Shown: positions 38,279 through 51,017 of the stretch, piece after piece | Position numbering within the stretch: the stretch's first letter is position 1 | Layout of the letters: each line of letters opens with the position of its first letter | Assembly (NCBI RefSeq): GCF_964656455.1 | Contig: NC_135714.1 | Coordinates: 63,885,850-63,949,849, forward strand | From: Halichoerus grypus | Taxonomy: Eukaryota; Chordata; Mammalia; Carnivora; Phocidae | DNA: 64,000 bases | Reading direction: 5' to 3' | Program-made: the position numbers and the translations under genes | Notes under the pieces: generated by a model | Database searches by the model: none | The model's input: only the letters and a program-made list of their open reading frames with translations | Told to the model about the DNA's origin: nothing

Positions 38279-38886
38279 ATGGAATATTATGCAGCCATCA
38301 AAAAGAATGAAATCTTGCCATTTGCAACGACGTGGATGGAACTGGAGGGTATTATGCTGAGCGAAATAAGTCAATCAGAGAAAGACATGTATCATATGAC
38401 CTCAATGAAATGAGGAATTCTTAATCTCAGGAAACAAGCTGAGGGTTGCTGGAGTGGTGGGGGGTGGGAAGGATGGGGTGGCTGGGTGATAGACATTGTG
38501 GAGGGTATGTGCTATGGTGAGTGCTGTGAAGTGTACAAGACTGTTGAATCACAGATCTGTACCTCCGAAGCAAATAATACATTATATGTTAAAAAAAAAA
38601 AAAGAAGAAGAAGAAGATAGTAGGAGGGGAAGAATGAAGGGGGGGAAATCGGAGAGGGAGATGAACCATGACAGACTATGGACTCTGAGAAACAAACTGA
38701 GGGTTCTAGAGGGGAGGGGGGTGGGAGGATGGGTTAGCCTGGTGATGGGTATTAAAGAGGGCACGTTCTGCATGGAGCACTGGGTGTTATATGCAAACAA
38801 TGAATCATGGAACACTACATCAAAAACTAATGATGTAATGTATGGTGATTAACATAACATAATAAAAAAATACAATTAAAAAAAGT
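38205..38886 (+). mobile_element. 5'-truncated L1, ORF2 end plus 3' UTR
   Basis: Starts inside the last part of ORF2 (peptide AMEYYAAIKKNEILPFA), has a (TG)(TA) microsatellite at 38,227-38,275, then the carnivore L1 3' UTR with its GAAGAAGAAG and GGTGATGGGTATTAAAGAGG landmarks, ending in an A-rich tail. It lies antisense to ANTXR2 and encodes no complete protein. Confidence 0.9.
38227..38275. repeat. (TG)n(TA)n microsatellite inside L1
   Basis: Five or six TG units followed by about twenty TA units, located in the ORF2 3' part of the L1. Confidence 0.97.
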
Positions 38887-39410
38887 ATATTATCTGAATA
38901 TCAAGGAACTTACTAGAATCATATGTAAAAGGATATATATATACATATCATACACTACTAAAATAAAATTGTATACATATAATATATATCATACACTATT
39001 AAAACGTATGTCAAAAATAGTAAAAAAAAAATTTATCATACTGCAATGTTGTATTTCAAATATTTGAAATAAATGAGTCACTCACCAGAACTACACTCAT
39101 GTTTTAAAAGTAACTTACTGATTATATGCTGATATTGTAATGAAAATTATTATCAGACAAGTTTTCTATCTCAAGGAGTTTCCCAAAAATATGTTTCAAA
39201 GTATGATCCTTATCTTCCTCCTTCCTGATTCAGTCATCTCTACCAATCCACATTGTCTCTTTTAATACTTGGTTTAAAATCAGCCTATTGTGAACCTATC
39301 TTTAACTTCATTACACTCTTTTTTCTAAGGTACCCCAAATATATCTACGATCAACTTCTACTACAATGAGTAATTTTGTCTCTCAAAAACTTTCTACTTT
39401 AAAATAATGT

Positions 39411-39452
39411 AATTAATTTAATTTAACTTAATTTAATTTAACTTAATTTAAT
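39411..39452. repeat. 15-bp AT-rich tandem repeat
   Basis: About 2.7 copies of ACTTAATTTAATTTA. Confidence 0.85.
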
Positions 39453-41582
39453 GTTTTCACTTCTCAACTAGACTGGAAGTCCACAGTGGACTATCACCAG
39501 GTCTACCATTTATAATGTATCCTCCTACTCTGCACTTATTACTTATTATAATGCCTTTTACAAAGTAAGGGTTCAATAAATTTTTCAATTTACCATAGGA
39601 AAAAGATTCATAATTTCACAGATGATGGAGCAAATTACCTACTTTATAAGCTTGTTTTATCTAAATATTTATGTTTAGTATCTACAGATACAACTTGAAA
39701 CTGATTCTGTTTGAATGCAGACAAAAACCAAATATTTGGTGCTTCCGAGAAATGAGTGGCAGCGTGTCCTCAAGCATTAATGTTCGCTGCCAAAAGGGAA
39801 ATGAGAAAAAGACAACTGAAATTCAAGTTTACACAAACAGATTTTGCATGATAAAAACTGCCTTCTCCATTCAGTTCAGATTCACCTCACCATTTAATTC
39901 CTTCTAAGAACCACAGACAACACCAGCAGAGGACTCTAAGCTACAAGAACTTGCCCAATGTGGAATTCAGAACTTTTTTTTGGAAGGTAGGACTCAGCTG
40001 GCTTATTTCATTGGAAGAAGAAGAGTAGCCCTGGCTTTTCTATCCATAACCATACGTGACACCCTAATATTCTAAGTAGCACCAAATTCCATCATTAGTT
40101 TTGCAGCTGCATCATCATTGGAGCAAAGTGTTTCTTGCCAACAGTCAAGAACATCAACGCACATGAGCCCTGGTCTTATCTCCTTCCAGTGGAACTACAC
40201 AGTTTGTCAGCCTCCGCCAACCAGTGTCATTTTAGGGGAAACTAAAGCCAAACAAGACAGGGCAGATCTCAGGCCTTCGAAAGATGCCAAGCAACTAAAA
40301 ATAAGTTCTAAACTTGTCTATTAGTAAACAGCTAACTGGGGGGATGCAAAATGTCGTAGGTTAAAAAGAGAACTCATTCATCTAAACTATGACTCTAAGA
40401 AAGCTCTAAAAAAAATAAGGAAGTGGGGGGTGATAAAAACAAAAGAAAAAATGCACATGTTATAAAGCTCAAATTCAACACATCTTAGATCAACCTCACC
40501 AAGTCTGGTTTTCACGTTAGGTCTCCAGCTACAGGAATAGTGATATTGAAACTACTTTGGTATTTGTTGTGAAGCTGTAGTCAAGGGTGCTGCAACCATA
40601 ACACATAACGTCCCCTCTAACGTCTCATGGCAGAAGGTTCTCGTCATCCCTGAGTAATCACCATACACTTCCTCCTTTCTGCTAAGTACAACTATGTCAA
40701 CTGTTTCTTGCCCTAACTTTTGGGAAGCCCACAGTAAATTTCTTACTCATTCACAAAATTCTGCTAAGTTCCTATGGTTACCATATTGCTACATCCTCTT
40801 TTCCAAGATCTTAACTTTTCTTTTTATATGTTATTGTCTTTCTGCAATGTTATTATGTTCAGTGCAGCCCAATACGTTTTGGAAAGAGGCAGAATTGAAA
40901 CAAATTAAATGGGATATTAAACCTCTGATTTTTTTGTTGAGAATCAGTGGGCTAAAATCTATAATCAACTCTTTCTTTTTTATTTCATAATTATATTGAT
41001 TGGAGAGAAAGAGAGGGACAGACAGAGAGGCAAAAACACACTGACTCATTTTTTTAATCTCTAAAGTAACACTTTCCACTCTGTTAGTATCTCTCCAATT
41101 TCTCTGCTGAGTAGGGGAAGGAAGAGATAAGAGGGAAGGGAAAGGATATGATGGAAGGGAAGGAAACATAGCAATTACATTGTCACACACTGCACTACAT
41201 CAATGGCTTTTCTCCATCCGTAGAACACTCTGGATTTTGGAAGGTGTTCATGATGTCATAATTAAATATATATTATAAATAGTGGCATAATCAAATGATT
41301 GGCAGAGAATTCTGACTTGCCCAACTAACACAATTAAGGCACAATTTTTTATTTGAAGTACCTTCTACTTGTGACTAATGATATTATGTTTACAAAGTAC
41401 ATTTGTATAGTACTTGAACTTTCCAATGGACAACATCTTAACTTCCCAGATTTCAAAACTCTCCAGATTTCACTCAATCTACGTGCACCTGCTAAGTGCC
41501 TACCACAAGTGAACACTGAGTCTGTATAGTGATAATAAGAAGGGCTCCCATGTAGTCCACACACATCTCTACAGATGCACCT

Positions 41583-41775
41583 TAGTGCTCCACCATGGCT
41601 GAATACTGGAATCACCAAAGGGCTTTAAAAAAAAAAAAAAAAAAAAAATCCCTTCTGGGCTCTAACTGAAGAGAGTCTAATTTACTTGTGGTTTGTGATA
41701 AGTTCAGGGTTATTTTTTTAGAAATTCCCCAGAGTATTCTAATGTGCAGCCAGAATTAAGAACCTCTGATCTAAT
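41583..41775 (+). mobile_element. MER5A-like DNA transposon relic
   Basis: GGAATCACCAAAGGGCTTT at the left and GTATTCTAATGTGCAGCCAG plus TTAAGAACCTCTGATC at the right match the MER5A (hAT-Charlie) ends as I remember them. A run of about 23 A interrupts the left part. A SINE later inserted at its right edge. Confidence 0.65.
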
Positions 41776-41970
41776 GTCTTTTTTTTTAAAGATTTTATTT
41801 ATTTATCTGAGAAAGAGTGAGAGAGAGAAAGCATGAGAAGGTGGAGGGTCAGAGGGAGAAGCAGACTCCCCACTGAGAGGGGAGCCTGCCAGGGGACTCG
41901 ATCCCAGGACTCCGGGATCATGAGCTGAGCCGAAGGCAGACGCTTAATAAACCAAGCCACTCAGGCACCC
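41776..41970 (-). mobile_element. Carnivore SINE inside older repeat
   Basis: Reverse copy ending GCCACTCAGGCACCC. Exact duplication ACCTCTGATCTAAT at 41,762-41,775 and 41,971-41,984; the duplicated sequence is the edge of the MER5A-like relic. Confidence 0.95.
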
Positions 41971-42114
41971 ACCTCTGATCTAATCTAATTTAGAAACCTT
42001 TCCATGTCATTGGAATGCTCTTTTCCTTAACTATTTTGCCAGTCAGTCCTCTACTGAAAGGGTTTGGGGGTGACTAGGACAATCTTTTAAACTATAAAAT
42101 ACAGTTTCTCGGAT

Positions 42115-42280
42115 GGTACAGCTTATAGCCAGAGAGAACTGAGATGAATTCCAAGTCCTATCTTCTTTCTTCATCTGTAAAATAGGGATGAAAATATCTA
42201 CCCCATGGAGCCATTGTGAGGATTCAATGGCACATAAGAAGTACTGAGTAAGTTACAGGTACTACTGTTGTTAAGTTGGT
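42115..42280 (+). mobile_element. MIR-like ancient SINE
   Basis: CTTCATCTGTAAAATAGGGA, GAGCCATTGTGAGGATTCAA and AGAAGTACTGAGTAAG fit the forward MIR body. Confidence 0.7.
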
Positions 42281-42539
42281 ATTAGTCATTTCCCATGTTA
42301 GTAGGATTTTGTTCACCCAGGTTACTTTCTCCTTGATTCCAAGGAGAGCTCCCTCAGCAAACTGAGAGTTGAAACATTTTGATACAGAAACCAGAAAGGA
42401 GAAGGGAAAAGAAAAAAGGAAGGAAAGAAGGTGTTATATTGAACTTTGGTGGGAGGAGGTTCTGGAAAGAAGGCAAATGGGAAGCTACGTAATGAGGGAG
42501 GAAGACTTATGGATTGGAGTAAATCAGAAGTGAACTGAA

Positions 42540-42640
42540 GGTCTGGTTCTACAACTAATAAACTGCATACACCAGCAGTTTACTGTCCTGGAGCTCAGTT
42601 TCCATCTCCATAAAATGTAAATAATAATGCCTGCCCAGTT
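42540..42640 (+). mobile_element. MIR-like fragment
   Basis: GGAGCTCAGTTTCCATCTCC followed by ATAAAATGTAAATAATAATG is a partial forward MIR body. Confidence 0.5.
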
Positions 42641-43024
42641 GGGTTTTCATTCATTCCTTTTATAGATATTTATTGGGTCCCCACTACGATATTTATAATA
42701 TAATGTTATTTGGCAGCTTTGAGCATTCAGAAGGTAGCAGGTGCCTGGACAGAGAGGGTAGTAGGAGAGACAGGAGAAAGAAAGTGAGAAGTGCCCAAAA
42801 CAAACTCTCCTCCTCATAGTTTCTCCGTTCCACTGCCATGTTGCTCTTCTTGAACACCTATCATATCCTAATGCATATAAAATGTCTGGTACAAAGTAAG
42901 TGCTACACAGATATTAGTTATTATTCTTTTATCGTATCATGAGTCAGGGACCGAGTGAGGTTATCTGCCAACCAACCCTCTATTCTTTCTTTATGTCACT
43001 CTGCATCAATGAATGCAACATACA

Positions 43025-43245
43025 GGTCAAGCAATGGGACCTTGGCCTCAATTCCCAGCCCTAACGCCTCCTAGTTTTGCAACTCTGGGTCAGTTATATA
43101 GCCTCTCTGGCCCTCCATTTCTCCCATCTGAAAAATGGGGGTGATGATGGTACTTACATAGTGGAGTTTAATCAAAATTAAAGGTACTATCACATGTAGA
43201 ACACTTCATATACTGCATAGCCCATAGTATTCAATTATCAATAAC
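43025..43245 (+). mobile_element. MIR-like ancient SINE
   Basis: Forward pattern: CTCAATTCCCAGCCC, GGTCAGTTATATAGCCTCTC and CATCTGAAAAATGGGGGTGA. Confidence 0.75.
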
Positions 43246-44019
43246 CAACCGTTAATATCTATTCACTGTACTCCTATCCCTTTATCCATAGAAGAAAACT
43301 TAAGTACAAATTATCAGCTTTGTTAGTCACAGCTTATAAACCTCACTTGGGAACTATCCCTTTAATCATCCCTCACAAAACACACAACCTTAAAATTTTA
43401 TATTAAATCACACAAACAACAAATCATATCCATAAGTGTGCACTATTGTTCTTGAATAAATAGTTGAATACCAACAACCTCAAAATGTACTTCTTTTATA
43501 GCTCAAAATTTTAAGATATTTTTAAAAATTTGCAGTCATTTCTAGTTAAGAAAACTTCTATCCTCACATTGTACTAGAAAGTATTTCTACCTATTGTTAA
43601 TTCTTAAGTCCTTGATAGTTGAAATTTAATAATACTATTTAAAATCATGGAGGTAAAGCAAAATGTGCCAATCTATTCTAACATGACTCAAGAAGGACAT
43701 AATGGTAATATTAAAAATATAAAAGTAAAAGAGAATGTATTAATGTTAATAAACAAATATTTTTCATTTATGGAAAAGAATAAAAGGAATGAAAGGAAGA
43801 GGTTAATAAAAAATAATAAAAGTAAAGGACACTTCGCATTCAAAATTTACTGAGATGGATTATGGGTCACACTAGAATCTAAAGACTAGAGCCCAAATTA
43901 CCAATCTAATTTGTTATTTTGGTCATATACAAGGTTTATATTTTTTTGCTAAGCTGACATGTTTATATCAAAAGAGATTCATCTTAGAGTTTCATTATTA
44001 CTTTTCATTAAATCTATAG

Positions 44020-44515
44020 TAGGTGATCTCCAATATGACCTCTGTCAATTCCTTCCCACTCTCTATATGCCCATTCTCCCATCAAGAGATGGCATTTATC
44101 TCCTCCCCCCTTGAATCTGGCCTAGTCCTGCTACTGCTTGGCAATAGGATAAGGTAGAAGTGATATTCTTGGACATCTGAGTCCAATCTAAAAAATGGGG
44201 ACTTTGTTTCCTTCATCTTATAATACTTGCTCTTGGAAAGCTCTCTCTTGGAACCCAGTCATCATACCGTGAGAAGCTATGCCACATGAGGAGGTCACAT
44301 GGAGGAGAACCAAGTTATTCCACTAAAACAGCTCTAGCTGAGCTCCAGAATCAACAACCAGCTCTATGCCTACAGCATCAGACAACATCACATGGGGCAG
44401 AGAAACCTCCCAGCCAAGCCATCAGTCCACAGAATTGTGAACGGTAATAAAATTGCTGTTGTTTAAGCCACTAAGTTTTGTGCTGTTTTGTCATGAATCA
44501 AAACTTGCTTATTGT
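44020..44515 (+). mobile_element. ERVL-MaLR (MLT1-like) LTR relic
   Basis: The end GCTGTTGTTTAAGCCACTAA and the internal segments TCTTGGAACCCAGTC and ACAGAATTGTGAACGGTAAT resemble MLT1-class LTRs. This is a non-coding ancient LTR with no internal viral gene visible. Confidence 0.55.
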
Positions 44516-45169
44516 TTATTTAACATGTCACTCTAAGGCCAACATGTGCCAATGTCTCTGTGGTCCAGAGCCCAGACCAATGAACCCAAGGTAGCAGTTC
44601 TGGATTCATAAATAGCTGCTTACAAAATGCTCTGCACAATCTGGGTTTTGTGAAAAAATTCTCTCCCGCTTAGTCTACGCTTACCAAAGTGTGGTACGTG
44701 GCTCACACCTGAAGTCCATACTGGCTGCGTTTGGTATATTTTTTTACCCCACTTCCCCATTCAATGCGTTACTAAGTCATGAGAAATTGACCTCTGCGTT
44801 TTACCACTTGGGTGTGCCAGGTTTGTCTCCCAGGTATGAGTAACCATGTATTTCATTTTCTAGAATATAAAGCAGATGTGGGACTGCACTGAAATAACTA
44901 TTAGCATATCCGTGACTAGAATCTGAGCTGCTATCTTGCCCAGACCTCTCAGGATTAGCACGATGTGTGGCCCAAACGGACTTTTCTAACCAGAAGTAAT
45001 CACTTCTCTAATACAATTAACAACAACAAAAAAAACTACATTCACTTCCTCTCACCACATCACTGGTTTATAAGAGAACAGAATGGGTTTAGAGGAAGAA
45101 CATGTCTTTGAATTATGACAAATTCTGACTAATTGTGAAAAGTGCGGAAGGGGGAACACAGAAAGTCTG

Positions 45170-45285
45170 AGGCAATGCAGTGGTTAAATGCTCATGCTCA
45201 GGAGTCAGAACTAGACGTGAACCCTGGCTCGAACTACTTAGCTGTGTCACTTCGAGCAAATTCATTTGACCTCTCTAAAGTACTC
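45170..45285 (+). mobile_element. MIR-like ancient SINE
   Basis: CAGTGGTTAAATGCTCATGC, TCAGGAGTCAGAACTAGA and TTAGCTGTGTCACTTCGAGC match the forward MIR start. Confidence 0.75.
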
Positions 45286-45399
45286 TTAGAATCCTGGCAC
45301 CTGAGGATGAAAATGATTGCTGTAGCGTACACTGATAATCTCCAAATCCCATTTCAACCTTAGACTCCTTCCCACATCAATTAGGCTTTCTCATGCGTC

Positions 45400-45570
45400 A
45401 TAGGCATTTAATCATCCCAACATTGCGATATGGTAGGAATGATTAGCTCCTTCTAACGGGCAAGAGAACTGGCCAGCAGAAAGTGAAATTACTTGCCCAA
45501 GGTCACACAACGAGTATATAGCTTCCATGTCTACCTGACTTAAGGTCCACTCCTGGTGTTTTCATTTTAA
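45400..45570 (-). mobile_element. MIR-like ancient SINE
   Basis: TTTAATCATCCCAACATTGC and ACTTGCCCAAGGTCACACAA match the reverse MIR body. It faces the forward MIR 115 nt to its left. Confidence 0.75.
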
Positions 45571-45704
45571 CAAGGAACCTCAGGATCCCCCAAGATAGCA
45601 ATTGGATATGTGTTATTCCTGAATGCTTTCTCCTTCCAACTCCTAAATTCCATTCTGACTCCAAGAGAGCTATCTCTGGCTAAAGAAGTCAGTAACATTT
45701 TTTT

Positions 45705-45742
45705 TTGAGCATTTGTTGTTTTTTGGTTTTTTTTTTTTTTTT
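45705..45742. repeat. T-rich run
   Basis: Poly-T with G interruptions, ending in 16 T. No SINE or L1 body is joined to it. Confidence 0.8.
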
Positions 45743-45849
45743 ACAAATAATAGTGTTGAAATAAAATTGAATCACTAAGGTGTATGGAAATTAAAAAATG
45801 AAGGTTCTCCCCACCCTGAATGTCACTGCTAAGAAAGTATCATTGTCAG

Positions 45850-46310
45850 CAGTTTCTTGCATATCTTCCAGACTTTTTTCCATGCATTTATGATCACACA
45901 CACACACACCGTAAAAACGGTTAAAGATTTTTTTTGTTTTTATTTTAGAAAAATAAAATCATACTTAACAGAGTGTTCTGCCACCTGCTTTTCTCAATTA
46001 ATGTATCTTAGATAAATTTTCATGTTAATATACATGGATTTTCCAATTCTTTTCATGACTACATAGCATCCCATTCTACATATTTTTTTTAAATTACATC
46101 AATTGAAACACATTTAGATTGAATACAGTTTTCACTATTATGAGCAACACTTCAGTGTCCAACTTTGCACATACCTATCTTTGCACACTGGTGCTAGGAT
46201 TTCAGCGGAATACAATCCTAAAAAGTAGAATGGCTGATAGGAACCTTCTAAATTTTTACAGATACTGCCAAATTTCTGTGCAAAATTAATGAACCAATTT
46301 ATAAGTTACC
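45850..46310 (-). mobile_element. Ancient L1 3'-end-like fragment
   Basis: Recurrent reverse-strand landmarks of old mammalian L1 3' ends in order: CATAGCATCCCATTCTACAT, TTTTCACTATTATGAGCAAC, GTAGAATGGCTGATAGG and CAGATACTGCCAAATT. Diverged; subfamily not determined. Confidence 0.5.
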
Positions 46311-46679
46311 AATTCTTATGAAGGACTGTTTTATCACAAGTAAATTTTTAATTCAGATTTTAAGGAATAAGAATAAATCTTTTCAAATAATAGAAATGTA
46401 TATATTATCTAAACTTAATCAAATGACTTCTCTCTTTAAGTTCCTATAAGTCTGCCTAAGGAATATTTTTTCCTAAGTAATTGATTATTGTGCTTAGGTT
46501 AAACAATTATATGACTTTTTCAATTTGGGAAAAAATACATTAAGAAGAGTGTTGGAAAAGTTTATAACTGATCTACAAGAGTAGGAAAGAAACTTAGCAA
46601 ATCTAAGTCATCATTTATCATTTCTCAAAGAGAGAAAACATATGATAGTAGTTAATAACTCAGGTTCTAGAGTGACCAA

Positions 46680-47255
46680 TTCAACCATTCATCCAGCGAG
46701 TATTTGTTGAGCATCTACTGTGTGCCAGGTTCTGTTCTGGTATCAAATATGTGGGTGAACAAGACAAAGAAGACCCCTCTGCTCTCATGCAATTTATGTT
46801 AGGGTGATGGAGATAAAAATAAATTACTTAACAGAATAATTTCAAAAAGTGATAACCAAATAGACTATCACAACCAATCTCTGGGGAGGAGGGCCAGGGT
46901 GCCTGTAGACTAGATGGCCAGGCTAAGGGTCTCAGAGGAGGGGACGCATGGGATGATGCCTAAAGAATAAGAATGAGCTAGCCAGGGGAAGTTCTGGGGC
47001 AGAGAAAGGGCAAAATTCCTAATGTGGGAAGAAGCCTGGCCTGGTCAGGGAATGGAAAGACCAGTGGGCTAAACTGGGGCACACAATGTTACAGGAGAGG
47101 ATTGGGTAAGGCAATCAGGTAGGGCTTTTAGGCCATTAGGAGACATGGGCTTTCTATTCCAGGCCATTAGAACTGTCATAAGCATGAGAGGGGCATACTC
47201 TACTTTATATTTTAAAAGACCATTCTGGCTAATATACCCTCACCACGTATTAACT
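46680..47255 (-). mobile_element. L2-like ancient LINE
   Basis: ATTTGTTGAGCATCTACTGT, TGCCAGGTTCTGTTCTGG, CTGCTCTCATGCAATTTATG, then GGAAGAAGCCTGGCCTGGTC and GGGCTTTTAGGCCATTAGGA follow reverse L2 order. Confidence 0.75.
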
Positions 47256-47259
47256 GTAC

Positions 47260-47440
47260 GTCCTTGGATAAGCTACATTACCTTCCTTAGCTTCCATTTC
47301 CTCATTTGTAAAGTTAAGATAATAACAATATGTATTACATGTATTAATATGAGGATGAAATGAGGTAATGAATGGAAAGCATTTTGCACACTGCCTAGCA
47401 CATAATAACTGTTCACTAAATGTTTTTAACTAAATCACTT
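47260..47440 (+). mobile_element. MIR-like ancient SINE
   Basis: Forward body: GTCCTTGGATAAGCTACATT, TTTCCTCATTTGTAAAGTTA and GCCTAGCACATAATAACTGT. Confidence 0.75.
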
Positions 47441-48404
47441 TTACATCATTAAGATCATATTGAAAAGAAGTGAGCATAATTCACTATCCCCAATTATGTA
47501 GCATAATAACTAAAAATATCCTTTAAAATTACTCTTGATTCAAATTCTCTAATACTGAGAGGCCAGATTTGTCCATATTGAATCAATATGGCACTTTTAT
47601 CTGATCCTATAATACAGCCCTGAGCTATTTAAGGGTATGCGCACACTCCTTACTCTCACACACACTAGATTATCCATCTTTGTGTTGCCCCCAGAGCCCA
47701 AAACACTCAATACATCATCTCTAAGGTAGGCAAGCAGGTAGGTAGATAAGTGGATGAATGAGCTAACAGATACACAGAGGATAAAAATCATGGGGGCAAG
47801 AGAAGAGAGTGTTTCAAACTGAAACACTTAGAAGAGTAAAGTTTTTATGAGTATATAAAATGTATAACTGATCATATCTTGCCAAGTTTATTATTCTATC
47901 CATGTACTCACAGAGTATTGGATACCATGTTGAAATTCTATAAGAAGACACTGCTCTATTGTAAGGATTACTGCCTTCCAATCTTCTTCATCTCTACTGA
48001 AAATATTTAGCAACACTCTGAGAAACAGGAAAGAAGTACTTCTCATAATAACCAAAGGAATGAAGAATTATGAACAACAGAACCAAAATTGTGAAACCCA
48101 CTGTGTGTCTCATTTAGTCAGGTCTCTCTGTGATGTGACCTAGGACATCAGGAAAGTTTATAGGTAGAATTCCAATGTCTAGGCTTTGAAACAAAGATCC
48201 ACAATAGTTGTGGAAGCATTTTTTCAGTAATTTTGTATCTAAATATGTGAACTGTTTCTACACACTTGAGAGCAGGTAATGGATGAAAAGTGACCCTATA
48301 CCCAAATACCCAGCACAGAGAAGTTTCAGAAGTTACTGACTTAATAAAATAAAATTAGTAAAAGAACAACTAGGAGCAGAAATAATACCCTTTAATGGAG
48401 ACTG

Positions 48405-48650
48405 TTCTGTGATATAAAAAGTACTTTTCTCTGCATTGTCTTATTTTGATCTTTACAACAACTCTCTAAGAAAGCACAGAAGAGTATCAATAATAAAGAT
48501 TTAAAAGAGAAAGAAAGAAAACATGGCCAATTATGTCTGTGGTTTACACACATAAAAGCCAACACACTGAGCAGATGATGTGCCCCACGTCTCTCAATCA
48601 GTAAGTGGCACGGCTGTAATTCTAACCGAGGCCTTCTTAGTGTACTTTCT
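48405..48650 (-). mobile_element. MIR-like relic, interrupted
   Basis: TTGATCTTTACAACAACTCT at the left and CAATCAGTAAGTGGCACGGC at the right fit two parts of a reverse MIR separated by unrelated AG-rich sequence. Confidence 0.5.
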
Positions 48651-48899
48651 GCCACCCCCCACTAATTCAGCATGCCACAAATAGTGCAATTCGTTAAAAC
48701 AGAAGGTATTTCTATTTAAAAAGAGACAGAGGAGTGAACTGTATATAAGTTGTAAGTAGCATTATTATCACTTCTCCTTGAATATTATAAATCCTTTCAA
48801 GCAGGACAATTATCCCCATTTGTAAGCATCATTCCTCACTAATCATTAAAATACTACATATTCCCTAGCTCCAAATAATAATAATAGTAGTAGTAACAA

Positions 48900-49140
48900 A
48901 TAATAGCGATGACAGAGCTTTCATCTCTTGAATACATACGCAGCAGACTCTGTCCTGCATTCTCCACATTCACTGACTTCATTCTCACAACAACCTTATG
49001 AGGCAGATATTGTTATCACCATCATCATCGTCATCATTACAGAAATGGACAAAACTGAGGCATAAAGAGGTTAAGTATCTTGTCCATGACCATTTGGCTA
49101 GTAAATTGGTTCAGTGACTCTTAACTGCAACATGCTTATG
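48900..49140 (-). mobile_element. MIR-like ancient SINE with (ATC)n
   Basis: CTCACAACAACCTTATGAGG, CAGATATTGTTATCACC then ATC repeats, then AAAACTGAGGCATAAAGAGG. A small ATC expansion sits where the MIR has its ATTATTATC segment. Confidence 0.75.
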
Positions 49141-49711
49141 TTTATGCTACCTCTTCAAATAGAAGCCTCTTCATCCCAGTCCTCTCCTCTTTTAGATTTA
49201 ACCAATGATAAAGGAAGAATCTCTAATTTAGATTAACATTTTAAACCCTTTCCATGCATTTCTAAACAATACCAATTTTGTTGACCAATCACTACACTTC
49301 ATCTTCAAAGTGCCTAACAGAGAACCTGGCACAGCATACGCAGGTGACAATTACTGAGAGTCTACTCTGTGTCTGGTGTCATGCTAAGTGCTTTTCCTTA
49401 CATAAGCACTCTATAAATGTTAACACTGTTCTTTCTTTCTTCTAACGAATAGACTCCATTAGGAGATCTATCTGGATCTTTGAAAATTAAGCTGGGCAAT
49501 GAACAAAATTTCTTTTCATGGAAGCAAAGCTATTGTATGTGGATTACAAGGGACTACTATTGCTCTGACTCTTGATGACACCCAGATGCACACAAGAAAG
49601 TATGGAAGGAAAGTATCAATGAGAAGACGGAGGTCATAAGCTGGACTCCTCATCTACAGAGGTATTTCCTCTCCAGAAAAAAGTAAACTTAAAGCACAAA
49701 TAAATTAGAAG

Positions 49712-49751
49712 TTTATCTATCTATCTATATATATATACACACACACACAAT
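49712..49751. repeat. (TATC)(TA)(CA) compound microsatellite
   Basis: Four TATC, about five TA and six CA units in series. Confidence 0.95.
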
Positions 49752-50241
49752 TTTCCAAATTAACTCTGCAAAGTATAAATAAGTTCTCTCCCTGAGTCCC
49801 TTTAAATATTATGTTTCCTTAACCAGAGTTTAAATAAAAAGTTGAAACAAACAAAACACATAAATAAATATTATATTTTCTCGACATTTTTAAAGAAAAA
49901 AATAATTTATTAAAAAAAAGCTATATTCAAGTATAACTTTGCAGAAATCCACATATTATGCAAAACAAAGTACACCAGCCTCCCTTACTAAAATGACAAC
50001 TAAGGCAGAGATCTGGGTTTCATTGTACATTCCAGAACCAACAAGAATGATATCAATTTTCAGATTATCTGCTCTTTTATATCACTCATACCTCCTTTCT
50101 CCTCTATTAGTGAACAGAGCTAAACTGTCTGTGCATTTGCTTGATTCCACTGGGAGGCCTGAATCACCACTTGGAAATATCAATCATTCCTTCAAGATTA
50201 GTCTCTACTAAAAGCCTACAGTGAAATGATAATGCACTAAC

Positions 50242-50313
50242 CTGTCTCCAGTTAATGGCAAAATAATGGTTGCTTGAGTAGAAAACACAATGAAAGATAA
50301 TCTCATTTGAGGG
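50242..50313 (-). CDS. ANTXR2: ANTXR2 exon 3: vWA core strand
   Basis: A 72-nt exon coding the end of S75, residues 76-98 and the start of R99. The translation ([20 protein letters not shown] then TGD) is a hydrophobic vWA core strand and the following loop. The acceptor is TATATTGCAG|CCCTC and the donor GACAG|GTTAGT. Phase matches exon 2 and exon 4. It stands between a 2.3-kb intron 2 and a 13.4-kb intron 3. Confidence 0.96.
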
Positions 50314-50807
50314 CTGCAATATAAGAAAAGAGGCAGTTAAACATTTTTAAAAGAAATATTGATACAATACAGATACATAGCTATGGAGTCTCAGTTAAAA
50401 TCAGACTCTGATGGTCCAGGCTTCTTTTAAATGGAACTCCCTAAATAGATACACTAACTCTGCTTAACATTACTGCATAAGCCATCTTGGATTTAGTCAG
50501 TGCTTCTCAGCACTCAAACAATCCTCCATGACCCACAAGGCCATTTAGGGAAGAGACTACCTAGAAAGATGAATTCTAGGCCAATGTAAAATCCTTTCGT
50601 AGAAAATACTTCTCCCTTTACCTATTTTCCCTGTTCTACCTCATCTCCTTAAAGGAGGCCAGACCCTTCTGAGCAATTGTCATTAGCAATATTTTGGGCT
50701 GGAGAGCAGTCAGTTTGATTTAATTACCACAATTATGATATGAGACAAAAGTGATCCGGAAGTAAGAGTATCATGGACAATGTGAAAGAGACTAACAAAT
50801 CAGTTTT

Positions 50808-51017
50808 TGTTTTTTGTTTTTTTTTTTTTAAAGATTTTATTTACTTATTTGACAGAGAGAGACATAGTGAGAGCAGAAACACAAGCAGGGGAAGTAGGAG
50901 AGGGAGAAGCAGGCTTCCCGCCGAGCAGGGAGCCTGATGTGGGACTCGATCCCAGGACCCTGGGATCATGACCTGAGCTGAAGGCAGACGCTTAACGACT
51001 GAGCCACCCAGGCGCCC
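50808..51017 (-). mobile_element. Carnivore SINE
   Basis: Reverse copy ending CCACCCAGGCGCC. Exact duplication AACAAATCAGTTTT at 50,794-50,807 and 51,018-51,031. Confidence 0.95.

Noticed and set aside
38225..38852. Open frames with IYIYIY repeat and AMEYYAAIKKNE
   Set aside because: They are the tail of L1 ORF2 and its 3' UTR, not a host gene.
40831..41190. 119-codon minus-strand frame in intron 3
   Set aside because: Composition is low-complexity Ser/Pro/Leu from a GGAA-rich strand. No homology was recognised.
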